This document shows positions 29,901 through 39,173 of a stretch of 64,000 nucleotides of DNA, piece after piece. Source of the stretch: Gemmatimonadaceae bacterium (GTDB lineage Bacteria; Gemmatimonadota; Gemmatimonadetes; Gemmatimonadales; Gemmatimonadaceae); contig JADGQV010000001.1 in assembly GCA_017881465.1 (NCBI GenBank), forward strand, positions 1 to 64,000, read 5' to 3'. The notes under the pieces are model-generated. The model made no database searches. It was given only the letters and a program-made list of their open reading frames with translations, and was not told the origin of the DNA. Both the position numbers and the translations under genes were made by a program. Within the stretch, counting starts at the first letter, position 1. Each line of letters starts with the position of its first letter.

Positions 29901-30299
29901 CTTCTCGATCTGCTCCTTCGCCGTCCGAATGCCGAAGTCCTTCTCGATTCTCTTCTCGACTTCGATCTCGACCGGCAGACCGTGCGTATCCCAGCCCGCT
30001 TTGCGCGCGACGTGATTGCCGCGCATCGCGCGGTAGCGGCAGAAGAGATCCTTCACCGTTCGCGAGAACACGTGGTGGATGCCGGGCCGGCCGTTGGCGG
30101 TGGGCGGGCCTTCGAAGAAGACGAACTCGGGCTTCCCCTCCGCCTGGGCGAGGGTCTGCTGGAAAAGATTTTCCTCTTTCCAGCGAGCGAGCATTTCCTT
30201 CTCAAGTTCGTCGGGCGAGCGATCGGTCGGCAGCAAGCGGAAGCGTCTGCCCTTCTCGTCTCCCCCCGCCGCGGCCGGCACGGGGCGGACCACGGTCAT
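26982..30299 (-). CDS. ileS: Isoleucyl-tRNA synthetase, IleRS2-like (1105 aa) with GIHH in place of HxGH
   Basis: PPTANGRPGIHHVFSRTVKDLFCRYRAMRG, KAGWDTHGLPVEIEVEK, KMSKRLGNIIDP. Confidence 0.96.
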   Translation of the reverse strand: MTVVRPVPAAAGGDEKGRRFRLLPTDRSPDELEKEMLARWKEENLFQQTLAQAEGKPEFVFFEGPPTANGRPGIHHVFSRTVKDLFCRYRAMRGNHVARKAGWDTHGLPVEIEVEKRIEKDFGIRTAKEQIEKIGVERFNEMCRESVWRYRTDWEELSERIGYWLDYSDPYVTYSNNYIESVWWALATMFRGGRLYRGHKVLPYCARCGTTLSSHEVAQGYKDVKDPSVYVALDLVEDKGAKTRRRILVWTTTPWTLVSNVALAVNPALEYVELRKRKSETDETIILALSRTPAVLGDDFAGRWETVSSVRGSDLVGKRYKRPLDWVEYKEGKHEIIVGESFVSADEGTGVVHMAPAFGADDYAAGQRNGLAFLQPVNLRGEFPADMPLVGGMFVKDADAVILEELKRRGVLWKSTLFEHAYPHCWRCETPLLYYARTSWFIRTTEFKDAMLVRNSRVDWHPAETGAGRFGEWLTNNIDWAVSRDRYWGTPLPIWVCDRDDSHAEAIGGYAELSERSGVALAANFDPHKPFIDRYTWQCKCGGTMTRTPEVIDAWFDSGSMPFAQWHFPFENRDKFERYYPADFIAEGIDQTRGWFYSLLAIATGLGDALPNNLLAHEAHSPVVGDTAPYRAVVVNDLVLDAEGQKMSKRLGNIIDPASVIPRYGADAVRLFLTTSSQLWTPRRFDEAGIRDTAGRFLLTFKNVYTGIFAEYANFGWSPSDKDPAPQDRPLLDRWVLSRLASVEREADELLGRYEATNAAKAVMTFFDEDVSKWYVRQSRHRFYDVDAADNRAAFATLHEILAVTCRLLAPFAPFITDWVHRELTGGSVHLAPFTRGASGAGAIDVDLERPMGHIRTLATLGRAAREEAGVKVRQPLARLVCVVPIHGAVSKGAQMRAEGMLAELSPLLAAELNIKKVEFISSADDLVTLKARPNFRSLGKKFSKDTPLAAEAVQALSSEALREFEAGKPLYISVGNESRELSPEDLTVVRTASGDLVVKEEGGYFAALDSVVTRELRLEGLAREVVSRVQRLRKELGFAVSDRITLFVAGGAEIQEAMKAFQKWIADEVLALKVSVGEKIDGTHATHAFDLDGQSVEVALERVG

Positions 30300-30817
30300 T
30301 CTCGGTTCGATCCGGAGGAGTTGGAGCCCGCGCCTCTGAGAGTGCTCGCCACAACCTGGGAATCCGAAGCTTCGACTTCGGACAGCTGACGCGCGATCAG
30401 GGTCCGCATCTGCGCCAGATACGTGCGCCGCGAGCGATCGAGATTGTCCAGCTCTTGCTCCATTCGCCGCACGTCGGACTTGGCGGACTCGATGATCCGC
30501 TCGCCCTCCGCCTGCGCCTCGCGCAGAACGAGCTGCGCCTCGCGCTCCGCCTGCTCGCGAACCTCGCCGCGAAGCTGCTGCGCCGCGATGAGCGCATCGT
30601 TCAGCGCCTTGTCGCGCTCACGGAACGCGCGGAGCTGCTCGTGAAAGCTCCTGGCCTTGGAGTCGAGGTCCTGATTGATGCGCGTGAGCCGCTCCATCTC
30701 CTCGGCGACCTGATCCCTGAACTGATCGACGCGCGCGCGGTTGTAGCCGCGCAGCGCCCGGCCGAAGTCGTAGCGCCGCACGTCCAGTGGTGTAAGATGA
30801 AATGACTCGTCGATCAT
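30296..30817 (-). CDS. DivIVA domain protein
   Basis: LTPLDVRRYDFGRALRGYNRARVDQFRDQVAEEMERL followed by coiled coil. Confidence 0.9.
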   Translation of the reverse strand: MIDESFHLTPLDVRRYDFGRALRGYNRARVDQFRDQVAEEMERLTRINQDLDSKARSFHEQLRAFRERDKALNDALIAAQQLRGEVREQAEREAQLVLREAQAEGERIIESAKSDVRRMEQELDNLDRSRRTYLAQMRTLIARQLSEVEASDSQVVASTLRGAGSNSSGSNRE

Positions 30818-31506
30818 TTATCCCTCGCTCCGAAGAGGGTGGTCCCGACCCGCACCAGAGTCGCGCCTTCTTCTACGGCAATCTCGTAATCGTTCGACAT
30901 TCCCATCGACAGCTCCCCGGCCGGGTGCCCAGCCGCGATCAGTTCTTCGCGCCCTTCGCGAGCCTCCGCGAAGGTGCGATGGAGCTGCGACTCCGTTGCG
31001 CTAAAGCTAGCCATTGTCATCACTCCCCGAACCCGGATGCCCGATAGCGAAACGAGTCGCTCGGCTTCCGGCAGAAGATCGGAGAGAGTGTATCCGCCCT
31101 TCGAGGCCTCTCCCGAAAGATTCAGCTCGATCAACACGTCCATCGCCCGGCCGCGCACGATCCCGAATTCAGACACAGCGTCGGCGAGCCGCGGGCTGTC
31201 GAGCGAATGCAGCAACACGAACTGCTCCAGCGCCTTCACCTTGTTCCGCTGAAGATGCCCGATGAGATGCCAGCGCACCGGCACCTCGACCGCGGCCATC
31301 TTCTTCAACGCTTCCTGAACCTTGTTCTCGCCGACGTCGTGCAGGCCCGCTTCATACGCCGCCCGTGCGGCCTCGGGCCCGTGCGTCTTGGTGACCGCGA
31401 CGATCGTGACCTGCTGCCCGTGACCACCCCGCGCTGCCGCCGCGGCGATCCTGGCTCGAACATCGGCGAGGCGCTCAGCCAGGCCTGGAAAAGCCATAAC
31501 TGTCAA
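30814..31506 (-). CDS. YggS/PROSC family PLP-binding protein
   Basis: VAVTKTHGPEAARAAYEAGLHDVGENKVQEALKK, WHLIGHLQRNK, LSMGMSNDYEIAVEEGATLVRVGTTLFG. Confidence 0.93.
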   Translation of the reverse strand: MTVMAFPGLAERLADVRARIAAAAARGGHGQQVTIVAVTKTHGPEAARAAYEAGLHDVGENKVQEALKKMAAVEVPVRWHLIGHLQRNKVKALEQFVLLHSLDSPRLADAVSEFGIVRGRAMDVLIELNLSGEASKGGYTLSDLLPEAERLVSLSGIRVRGVMTMASFSATESQLHRTFAEAREGREELIAAGHPAGELSMGMSNDYEIAVEEGATLVRVGTTLFGARDK

Positions 31507-31578
31507 ATTTAGCCGCGAAGCGCTCGCCGTTCAATTCATCAGGCAGAGCGGCAACGAGTTTGGCGAGGAGCGAGTCGC

Positions 31579-32082
31579 TTACGGTTGGCCGATGCCCAGG
31601 CTGCGTCCGATCATGGCGAGCAGTTTCTCGTCCGGCCCTTTCACGCTCACAGTGACGGCGCCCGCGTAGGCGGTTCCCGTAATGCGCACAACTCTGTCGC
31701 GACTCGCCGCCGTTGGATTGGCGCGTCCCTCATACTTGAGCACGAAGGAACCGAGCAGAGAATCCCCATCGCACTCAACCGCGATCTCGGGCGAAACCGT
31801 GATCTCGATATTGCCGAGGACTGCCACGGCCTCGATCTCGGACAGGCCGTACCCAATTTCGGCCGCGCGCAAATCGAGCTCGATGTTTCCCATCACCGCG
31901 AGCGCGCGGAACCGCCTTGGCAATTGCCAGCGGCCTTCCCTCTCGGCACTGCTGAGAACCGAGACGACGCCCGACGTCGAGCGCGATTCGGGAACCAGCT
32001 GCTCGCCCTGCTCGCTGGCGTAGCTGCGGGGCGGCTCGAGGGGATTGGTCAGGCGATGATCTCCTGCTCTGAAATCTGACAT
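31579..32082 (-). CDS. LiaF-like/cell-wall-active antibiotic response-type protein
   Basis: RFRALAVMGNIELDLRAAEIGYGLSEIEAVAVLGNIEITVSPEIAVECDGDSLLGSF: repeated beta-solenoid pattern; start MSDFRAGDH at 32082. Confidence 0.65.
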   Translation of the reverse strand: MSDFRAGDHRLTNPLEPPRSYASEQGEQLVPESRSTSGVVSVLSSAEREGRWQLPRRFRALAVMGNIELDLRAAEIGYGLSEIEAVAVLGNIEITVSPEIAVECDGDSLLGSFVLKYEGRANPTAASRDRVVRITGTAYAGAVTVSVKGPDEKLLAMIGRSLGIGQP

Positions 32083-32138
32083 CCGGATTCGCGCGAGGGT
32101 GGAGTGCCGAACGTTACGAGAGCAAACGGCCAATGGTT

Positions 32139-33326
32139 TTAGCCCGAGCGCCCGAAAATGCGTCCGAAAAACCGGACGATGTTCTGCATGTTGCGGCTTA
32201 TGTCGTTGAACATCACGGTGACGAACAGCAGGCCGATTATCAATAGCCCGCCCTTCAGGATGCGCTCGCGGGTCTGCGTGCTGAACGCGCTTCCCTTGAT
32301 CGTCTCCGCCACGTTGATAAGGATCTGGCCACCATCGAGGATCGGAATGGGAAGCAGATTGAACACCGCGACGTTGATGCTGATGAGCGCCACCAGCAGC
32401 AACAGCGTCTCTATGCCGCCGCGCGCCGCCTGAACCGACACCTGCGCGATCGCGATCGGTCCTCCGAGATCGGAGACGCCGACACCGTGTGCGAGCGCGC
32501 CCAGCGCCGAAAATATCCTGCTGCCGTTGTCCATCGTCAGTCCCCATGCCGCGCCGAACGCCTGCGGCACGGAGATCGGGGTGAATCCTTCGCTCGCCGC
32601 CATGCCGATTCTGCCGAGCGACCGCTTGACTCCGGTGCGCGGGTCGGGAACGACTTCCGCCGCCGGCGTCACCCGGAGCTCTATGGTCTGCCCGTGCCGG
32701 ACGATCCCCAGGTCCAACGGACGGCCGGCCGACGCGCCGATGCTATCGAGGAGGGTCTCCCAGCTCTTGAGAGGCCGGCCATTCAGCGTGGCGATGCTGT
32801 CCCCCGCCTGAATTCCGGCGAGAGCTGCTGGCTTCCCGGGAGTCACGCCTGCCGCGATGGGAATCGGCGTCGGAAATCCCGAGTGCAGCAGAAGCCCGAC
32901 GTAGATGCCGTAGGCGAGAAGAGCGTTCATCGTGACGCCGGCAAGCATGATGAAGAGCCGCGCGACGAGCGGCTTCGACTCGAACCAGCGCGATTCCGGA
33001 ATCGGCTTGGGTCCGAATGGAATCATGGCGTTCGGATCGTAACCGTCGTGGGGATTGGCGGCTCGCGTCGCCGAATTCTCGCTTCCACCCTCGAGAAATG
33101 CGGTAGCTTCGTCCTCGCGCGAGGCCATGCGCACGTATCCGCCGAGCGGCAGCGCGGCGAGAACGTACTCGGTCTCGCCGAATCTCTTCTTCAACAGGGA
33201 TGGACCGAACCCAATCGAGAAGCGCGGCGCGTACACGCCGGTCAGCTTGGCGGCGATGAAGTGTCCCAGCTCGTGCACGAACACGACGAGCCCGAAGACG
33301 ATGATCGGGGCGAGCCAGCTCAGCAC
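32139..33326 (-). CDS. rseP: RseP-like site-2 membrane metalloprotease (M50) with PDZ
   Basis: VFVHELGHFIAAK HExxH motif, PDZ-like PGKPAALAGIQAGDSIATLNG; GTG start at 33326 next to dxr stop. Confidence 0.92.
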   Translation of the reverse strand: MLSWLAPIIVFGLVVFVHELGHFIAAKLTGVYAPRFSIGFGPSLLKKRFGETEYVLAALPLGGYVRMASREDEATAFLEGGSENSATRAANPHDGYDPNAMIPFGPKPIPESRWFESKPLVARLFIMLAGVTMNALLAYGIYVGLLLHSGFPTPIPIAAGVTPGKPAALAGIQAGDSIATLNGRPLKSWETLLDSIGASAGRPLDLGIVRHGQTIELRVTPAAEVVPDPRTGVKRSLGRIGMAASEGFTPISVPQAFGAAWGLTMDNGSRIFSALGALAHGVGVSDLGGPIAIAQVSVQAARGGIETLLLLVALISINVAVFNLLPIPILDGGQILINVAETIKGSAFSTQTRERILKGGLLIIGLLFVTVMFNDISRNMQNIVRFFGRIFGRSG

Positions 33327-34465
33327 TTGAACATCTCCTGCACGTGGCGGCGCGCTGCAGCGTCCGCCGCCAGCAGCTGCTCCCGCGTTCCGCCTGGCAT
33401 GTCGCTCAGCTTGTCGAGCGCGGAGGAGATTGCGCGGGGAATATCCGGAAAGCGGATCTTGCCGGCGAGGAACGCGGCGACGGCGCACTCATTGGCCGCG
33501 TTGAACACCGCGGGCGCGGCCCCACCCGCTACTCCGGCGGAGATGCCAAGGCGCAGCGCCGGAAATCGCGCGTGATCGACGGGCTCGTAGGTCATCGGAG
33601 AAAGTTTAACCGGATCGAAAGCTGGCACGCCGTCGTCGGCGACGCGTTCAGGATGCGTCAGAGCATAGAGCACCGGCAACTCCATCGTCGGAACGCTCAT
33701 CTGTGCAACGACGCTGCCATCGATGAACTCGACGAACGAGTGAACCACGCTCTGCGGATGCACCACGACCTCGATGCGATCGTAAGGGAGGCCAAACAGA
33801 AAATGTGCTTCGATGACCTCGAGCGCCTTGTTGGCGAGCGTCGCGCTGTCGATCGTGATCTTGCGGCCCATTTGCCAGGTCGGGTGTCTGAGCGCGTCAT
33901 CCACCGTCGCCGACGCGAGCCGCTCCGCGCTCCAGCCGCGGAATGGTCCGCCCGACGCTGTGAGCACGACCCGGCGGACCGCCGACGTCGGGTGTCCGGT
34001 GATGCACTGAAGGATCGCGCTATGCTCGCTGTCCACGGGAATGACCTCACCCGATCCCGCGGCACACGCCTGCCTCACCAAGTCTCCGGCAATGACCAGC
34101 GTCTCCTTGTTGGCGAGCGCGACGCGCTTTCCGCCTTCGAGCGCGGCCAGCGTCGCGTCGAGTCCCGCCGCGCCCACGATCGCATTCAGCACGATGTCGA
34201 CGTCATCGCGCGTGGCGGCGGCGATCAGGGCCTCGGTCCCGCTCTGCCACGCATCGTCCGCGTCGGCTTGGGATTCCACCATGCCGACGAACGCAGGTGA
34301 GAACTTGAGCGCCTGCTCTCTGAGGAGCGCGCCGTTGCTGTTCGCAGTTAGAGCCGTGACTCGGAATCTTGCGCGCTGCCTGTCCAGCACGCGGAGCGCC
34401 GTCGTGCCGATCGACCCCGTCGAGCCCAGCACCGCCACCCCTTTGGGTGCGGTGACCGGCGTCAC
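33320..34465 (-). CDS. dxr: 1-deoxy-D-xylulose 5-phosphate reductoisomerase
   Basis: VLGSTGSIGTTALRVL, IPVDSEHSAILQC, TASGGPFRGWS, MGRKITIDSATLANK. Confidence 0.95.
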   Translation of the reverse strand: MTPVTAPKGVAVLGSTGSIGTTALRVLDRQRARFRVTALTANSNGALLREQALKFSPAFVGMVESQADADDAWQSGTEALIAAATRDDVDIVLNAIVGAAGLDATLAALEGGKRVALANKETLVIAGDLVRQACAAGSGEVIPVDSEHSAILQCITGHPTSAVRRVVLTASGGPFRGWSAERLASATVDDALRHPTWQMGRKITIDSATLANKALEVIEAHFLFGLPYDRIEVVVHPQSVVHSFVEFIDGSVVAQMSVPTMELPVLYALTHPERVADDGVPAFDPVKLSPMTYEPVDHARFPALRLGISAGVAGGAAPAVFNAANECAVAAFLAGKIRFPDIPRAISSALDKLSDMPGGTREQLLAADAAARRHVQEMFKC

Positions 34466-35316
34466 TGGGGCATGGGCAGCAGCAGGCGCCCTAGCAGGAG
34501 GAACGCGATCGGCATCACGAACAGCAGGCTGTCGAAGCGATCGAGAATTCCACCATGCCCCGGGAGGATGCGCGAGCTGTCCTTCACGCCCGCCTCGCGT
34601 TTGAGCAGCGACTCGGCGAGATCACCGGTCTGCGCCGTGACACTCACGACGATGGCGAAGAGAACCGCGCCCTGGATCGTGAGTCCCAGCTGCGCATACG
34701 GCATCAGTATGAATCTCACGTAAAGCAGACACATGACTATAGCGAGGCCGAGTCCACCCACCGCTCCTTCCACCGTTTTTCCGGGACTCACCGACGGAAT
34801 CAGCTTCTTCTTACCGAACGTGCGACCGAATGTGTATGCGCCGACGTCGGTAGCCCAGGTGAGGAGCACGGGCAGGAAGACCAGCGCTGTTCCCGCCGCC
34901 GCCCCGACAGCGTAGTCGTGGTAACGAACAGCGTAGATGTATGAAAAGAGTCCTGCATACATCACTCCGAACGCCGTGATCGCGACGGATGAGAGAGGCT
35001 TGCCCGACGGTCCGCGGAGCCAGATGGTGCTCGCGAAGAGGACGAGGATCATGGCTACGATCGCCGTCAGCGAAAGACTGTAGACACCCAGCCTCTGCGC
35101 ATGGACGGCGATGGGAAGGAGAGCAGCCAGCGCTATTCCCGCAGGCTCCATCGGCAGCGCTCCGGTTTCTTTCGCCATGCGGAAGAACTCCCAGGCGCCT
35201 AGCGCCGCGAGCACCGAAAGAACGATCGCGAGCACCCAGTCGCCGAAGTATACGATCGCGATGCTCACGGGCGCCGCGATCACCGCGAAGATGATGCGCC
35301 GTGTCAGCTCGGACAC
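34462..35316 (-). CDS. cdsA: Phosphatidate cytidylyltransferase
   Basis: Polytopic; DVGAYTFGRTFGKKKLIPSVSPGKTVEGAVGG, KREAGVKDSSRILPGHGGILDRFDSLLF. Confidence 0.93.
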   Translation of the reverse strand: MSELTRRIIFAVIAAPVSIAIVYFGDWVLAIVLSVLAALGAWEFFRMAKETGALPMEPAGIALAALLPIAVHAQRLGVYSLSLTAIVAMILVLFASTIWLRGPSGKPLSSVAITAFGVMYAGLFSYIYAVRYHDYAVGAAAGTALVFLPVLLTWATDVGAYTFGRTFGKKKLIPSVSPGKTVEGAVGGLGLAIVMCLLYVRFILMPYAQLGLTIQGAVLFAIVVSVTAQTGDLAESLLKREAGVKDSSRILPGHGGILDRFDSLLFVMPIAFLLLGRLLLPMPQ

Positions 35317-35319
35317 GGG

Positions 35320-35874
35320 CTAGACTTCCATGATTTCTGCTTCTTTTCCCTTCAACAACTCATCGATCTTGCCGATGAAGTCGTCGTGGAGCTTCTGAAG
35401 CTCTTTTTCGGCTCTCTTCTGCTCGTCTTCCGACGCTTTCTCGAGCTTCTTCAGCTGATCGCGCGCGGCGGTTCTCGCGTGGCGGATGCCGATCCGCGCC
35501 TCCTCGGCCAGCTTGTGAACTACCTTCACCAGCTCCTTTCTGCGCTCCTCGTTGAGCGCGGGGAGCGGGACCCGGATGACGCCCGACTGACTCTGCGGGT
35601 TGAGACCGAGATCCGATTCGCGGAGCGCCTTTTCGATCGCCGTGACGAGTCCCTTGTCCCAGGGCGTCACGGTGAGAAGACGCGGCTCCGGCGCGGAGAC
35701 GCTGCCGACCTGGTTGAGGGGCATCTGCTGCCCGTACGCGTCGACGCGAATGGTGTCGAGGAGGCTCGCCGTCGCCTTGCCGGTACGAATCGAGGCCAGC
35801 TCGCGCTTCGAGGCCTCGAACGATTTCTCCATCGCGGTCCGGCAGTCCTTCGTAATCTGAGGAATTGTCGTCAT
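35320..35874 (-). CDS. frr: Ribosome recycling factor
   Basis: [47 protein letters not shown]. Confidence 0.95.
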   Translation of the reverse strand: MTTIPQITKDCRTAMEKSFEASKRELASIRTGKATASLLDTIRVDAYGQQMPLNQVGSVSAPEPRLLTVTPWDKGLVTAIEKALRESDLGLNPQSQSGVIRVPLPALNEERRKELVKVVHKLAEEARIGIRHARTAARDQLKKLEKASEDEQKRAEKELQKLHDDFIGKIDELLKGKEAEIMEV

Positions 35875-36584
35875 TGTACGATCGTTCCGACGCGCTCGCC
35901 CACCAGCGCCTTCGCAACCTCTCCGTGACGGTGAATGTTGAGTACGATGATCGGGAGCTTGTTCTCCTTGCAGAGAGTGATGGCCGTCTGGTCCATCACG
36001 CCGAGCTCGTTGACCATGACATCGCGATAGCTGATCGACTCGTAGCGTGTTGCATCGGGATCCCGCTTGGGGTCAGCGCTGTAAACTCCGTCGACGCTCG
36101 TCGCCTTGATGATGACGTCGGCGTGGATCTGGATCGCGCGGAGCGCCGCGGCGGTGTCGGTCGAGAAATACGGATTGCCGGTGCCGGCCGCGAAAATCAC
36201 GACGCGGCCCTTCTCGAAGTGGCGCATCGCGCGACGTCTAATGAACGGCTCGGCGATCGATTCCATCGCGATCGCGGTCATGACGCGCGTCTCCAGCTGC
36301 GCTTTCTCGAGCACGTCCTGAAGCGCGAGCGCGTTGATGACCGTGCCGAGCATGCCCATGTAGTCGGCGCCGACGCGGTCCATTCCCATCTTCGAGAGCT
36401 GGGTGCCGCGCACAATGTTGCCGCCGCCGATCACGAGGCCGACGCTCGCTCCCATCTTCACGATGTCGGCAACCTCCGTCGCGAGGCGCTCGAGGATTTT
36501 GAAGTCGAAGCCGGTGCCCTTCTGCCCGGCGAGAGCCTCGCCGGACAGCTTGAGCAGAACCCGCTTGTACTTGAGATCAGCCAA
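35871..36584 (-). CDS. pyrH: UMP kinase
   Basis: [41 protein letters not shown]; likely TTG start at 36584. Confidence 0.94.
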   Translation of the reverse strand: MADLKYKRVLLKLSGEALAGQKGTGFDFKILERLATEVADIVKMGASVGLVIGGGNIVRGTQLSKMGMDRVGADYMGMLGTVINALALQDVLEKAQLETRVMTAIAMESIAEPFIRRRAMRHFEKGRVVIFAAGTGNPYFSTDTAAALRAIQIHADVIIKATSVDGVYSADPKRDPDATRYESISYRDVMVNELGVMDQTAITLCKENKLPIIVLNIHRHGEVAKALVGERVGTIVQ

Positions 36585-36592
36585 GCTGGTCT

Positions 36593-37204
36593 CTACTCCT
36601 CGCCCATCTGGAAGCGGACGAAGCGGCGAACCTGGATGTTCTCCCCCAGCCTCGCAGATGCTTCCTTGATCAACTCGCCGACGCTCTTCTTCGGCTCGCG
36701 AACCCACGCCTGGTGGACGAGAGCCACGTCCTTGTAGTACGCCTCGACCTTTCCGGCGACGATCCTCTCGATCAGGTGGTCGGGCTTGCCGCTCTCCTTC
36801 ACCTGCTCGACGAAAATGCGGCGCTCCTTGTCGACCTTGTCCGGCGGGACCTGATCCTTGTCGACGGCAATCGGAGCCGCGGCGGCGATGTGCTCGGCGA
36901 TGTACTTCACCAGCTGCTTGAAGTCATCGGTGCGCGCGACGAAATCCGTCTCGCAGTTCACCTCCACCATCACGCCGACCTTGCCGTTGTGGTGGATATA
37001 GCTGCCGATGACGCCTTCGCTCGTTTGCTTGCCGACACGCTTCTCGGCCTTGGCGATTCCCTTGGTGCGCAGGTACTCAATCGCCTTTTCCATGTCTCCA
37101 TGGTTCTCCTCGAGCGCCCTCTTCGATTCCATCATACCCGCACCGGTGCGCTGGCGCAGAGCCTGAACGTCTTTGGCTGTGAATTTCTCTTTTGTAGTCA
37201 TCAT
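36593..37204 (-). CDS. tsf: Elongation factor Ts
   Basis: [52 protein letters not shown]. Confidence 0.95.
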   Translation of the reverse strand: MMTTKEKFTAKDVQALRQRTGAGMMESKRALEENHGDMEKAIEYLRTKGIAKAEKRVGKQTSEGVIGSYIHHNGKVGVMVEVNCETDFVARTDDFKQLVKYIAEHIAAAAPIAVDKDQVPPDKVDKERRIFVEQVKESGKPDHLIERIVAGKVEAYYKDVALVHQAWVREPKKSVGELIKEASARLGENIQVRRFVRFQMGEE

Positions 37205-37215
37205 CCTGTCTCGTT

Positions 37216-37248
37216 AAAACGCCGCCGGAATTTTCCGGCGGCGTAAAA
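37216..37248 (-). terminator. Hairpin between rpsB and tsf; terminator/attenuator-like
   Basis: Near-perfect inverted repeat ACGCCGCCGGAA-tt-TTCCGGCGGCGT flanked by A/T runs; TTTT follows the stem on the minus strand. Confidence 0.7.
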
Positions 37249-37249
37249 G

Positions 37250-38143
37250 TTAACCTTCCTGCTCGGGCTCGGTGGCTTCCTCTGTTCCGCCACCTTCGTC
37301 GCCGCCTGTCTTGAGCCGCGCGGCAATTGCTTCGGGCTTAGCCCGTCGCCTTCGTGGCCGTTTCTTCCGCTTCTTGTCGCCCTCGCCTTCCGGCTCGGCG
37401 CCGCGGTCCGAGCTGTAGGTGTACGACTCGGCCTCTTCGGCCTCCTCGCGCATCGGCGCCTCGCGGCGCGCCTCGACGATCGCATCGGCAATCGACTTGG
37501 CCATCAGCTCCACGGAGCGGATCGCGTCGTCATTGCCGGCGATCGGAACGGTGATCAGATCCGGATCGGCGTTGGTATCGACGAGCGCGATGAGCGGGAT
37601 TTGCAGCTTGTTGGCCTCGTTGACCGCGATCCGCTCCTTCTTGGAGTCGATCACGAACATGAGGCCGGGAAGGCGCGTCAGGTTCTTGATGCCGGAAAGA
37701 TTCTTCGCAAGCTTGTCGCGCTGACGACCCATCATCAGCTGCTCTTTCTTGGTGTAGTTCTCGAAGTCACCGCCAGCCTCGCTTCCGGCCTCCAGCTCCT
37801 TGAGACGGCGGACCTGCTTCTTCACCGTCTGGAAGTTGGTGAGCAATCCGCCCAGCCATCTCTCGGTCACGTACATCGCTCCGCAGCGCTCGGCCTCGCT
37901 CTTCACTATGTTGACGAGCTGGCGCTTGGTGCAGACGAAGAGGACGTTGTCGCCGCGGAGGATCACTTCGCGCGCCAGCTTCTGCGCGAGCTCCAGCTGG
38001 CGCAGCGTCTTCTGCAGATCGATGATGTGGATGCCGTTTCTCTCCGCGAAGATGAAACGACGCATCTTCGGGTTCCAACGGCGGGTCTGGTGTCCGAAAT
38101 GGACACCGGCTTCGAGTAGCTGCTCCAGGTTTGGCTGAGCCAT
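37250..38143 (-). CDS. rpsB: 30S ribosomal protein S2 with long charged C-terminal extension
   Basis: LLEAGVHFGHQTRRWNPKMRRFIFAERNGIHIIDL, WLGGLLTNFQT. Confidence 0.95.
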   Translation of the reverse strand: MAQPNLEQLLEAGVHFGHQTRRWNPKMRRFIFAERNGIHIIDLQKTLRQLELAQKLAREVILRGDNVLFVCTKRQLVNIVKSEAERCGAMYVTERWLGGLLTNFQTVKKQVRRLKELEAGSEAGGDFENYTKKEQLMMGRQRDKLAKNLSGIKNLTRLPGLMFVIDSKKERIAVNEANKLQIPLIALVDTNADPDLITVPIAGNDDAIRSVELMAKSIADAIVEARREAPMREEAEEAESYTYSSDRGAEPEGEGDKKRKKRPRRRRAKPEAIAARLKTGGDEGGGTEEATEPEQEG

Positions 38144-38164
38144 TAAATAGTTATTCCTTCGGGG

Positions 38165-38554
38165 TTAACGCTTCGAGAACTGGAACTTCTTTCTTGCTTT
38201 CGGACGGCCTGGCTTCTTCCGCTCGACCGCTCTTGCATCGCGGGTCAACAGCCGTAGGTCGCGGAGCTTCTTGCGGTGCGATTCATCCATCCTTACGAGC
38301 GCACGAGCGACGGCGAGGCGGAGCGCCCCTGCCTGGCCGGTGAGCCCACCACCTTCGACCTTCGCCTTCACATCATAGCGGCCGAGGGTATCGGTGATCG
38401 TGAACGGCTGCTGGATGGCGGAGACGTGCGCGGGACGCGGGAAATAATCTCCCAGCGTGCGTCCATTCACCGACCACTTGCCGGATCCCGGCTTGATGTA
38501 GAGGCGGCAGACGGCTTCTTTGCGCCGTCCGATCGTGTGCATGGTATCGGGCAT
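38165..38554 (-). CDS. rpsI: 30S ribosomal protein S9
   Basis: IGRRKEAVCRLYIKPGSGKWSVNGR...LLTRDARAVERKKPGRPKARKKFQFSKR. Confidence 0.95.
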   Translation of the reverse strand: MPDTMHTIGRRKEAVCRLYIKPGSGKWSVNGRTLGDYFPRPAHVSAIQQPFTITDTLGRYDVKAKVEGGGLTGQAGALRLAVARALVRMDESHRKKLRDLRLLTRDARAVERKKPGRPKARKKFQFSKR

Positions 38555-39003
38555 TACTTCTCACTCTTCTTGTTGAGGACGAGCACTTTCGGCTGCTGCG
38601 CGGCATGCGTGTGCTTCGCGTCGGCGAACACCCGGAGCTTGTTGCGGAGCTTCCCGCGTCCGAGAGCCGTCTTCGGCAGCATGCCGTAGACCGCCTTCTC
38701 GATCACGCGCTCGGGGTGCTTGGTGAGCATCATCTCGAACGGCGTAAACCGCTCGTGACCCATGTACCCCGTGTGTCTGAAATACTGTTTCTGCTCCGCC
38801 TTCTTGCCGGAAACGCGGACCTTGGCAGCGTTGATGACGATGACGTTGTCGCCCGTATCCATGTGGGGCGTGAACATCGGCTTGTGCTTGCCACGGATGA
38901 TCTTCGCGACTTCGGTCGCCAGACGGCCGAGGATCATGCCTTCGGCGTCGACGATGTACCACTGGTGCTCGATATCCCGCGGGGTCGCGGAGTAGGTCTT
39001 CAT
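38554..39003 (-). CDS. rplM: 50S ribosomal protein L13
   Basis: WYIVDAEGMILGRLATEVAKIIRGKHKPMFTPHMDTGDNVIVINA, LRVFADAKHTHAAQQP. Confidence 0.95.
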   Translation of the reverse strand: MKTYSATPRDIEHQWYIVDAEGMILGRLATEVAKIIRGKHKPMFTPHMDTGDNVIVINAAKVRVSGKKAEQKQYFRHTGYMGHERFTPFEMMLTKHPERVIEKAVYGMLPKTALGRGKLRNKLRVFADAKHTHAAQQPKVLVLNKKSEK

Positions 39004-39173
39004 GTGAAGCGGAACGGTATGGAAGTGCCGGCCCCCTTTTCGGTCGAGTAGGGTTCCAAGCGGTTGGCTGCGACTAAGTGGTTTTACGACAGCCTTTTAA
39101 GGTATCCGGGACAGGTGGGCATGTCAACCGCGGGACGCTCCGCGAAACGGAGACCACCTCCCCTCACGTTTCG

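Noticed and set aside
28440-30389. 649-aa plus-strand ORF opposite ileS
   Set aside because: Antisense to a clear IleRS; no motif.
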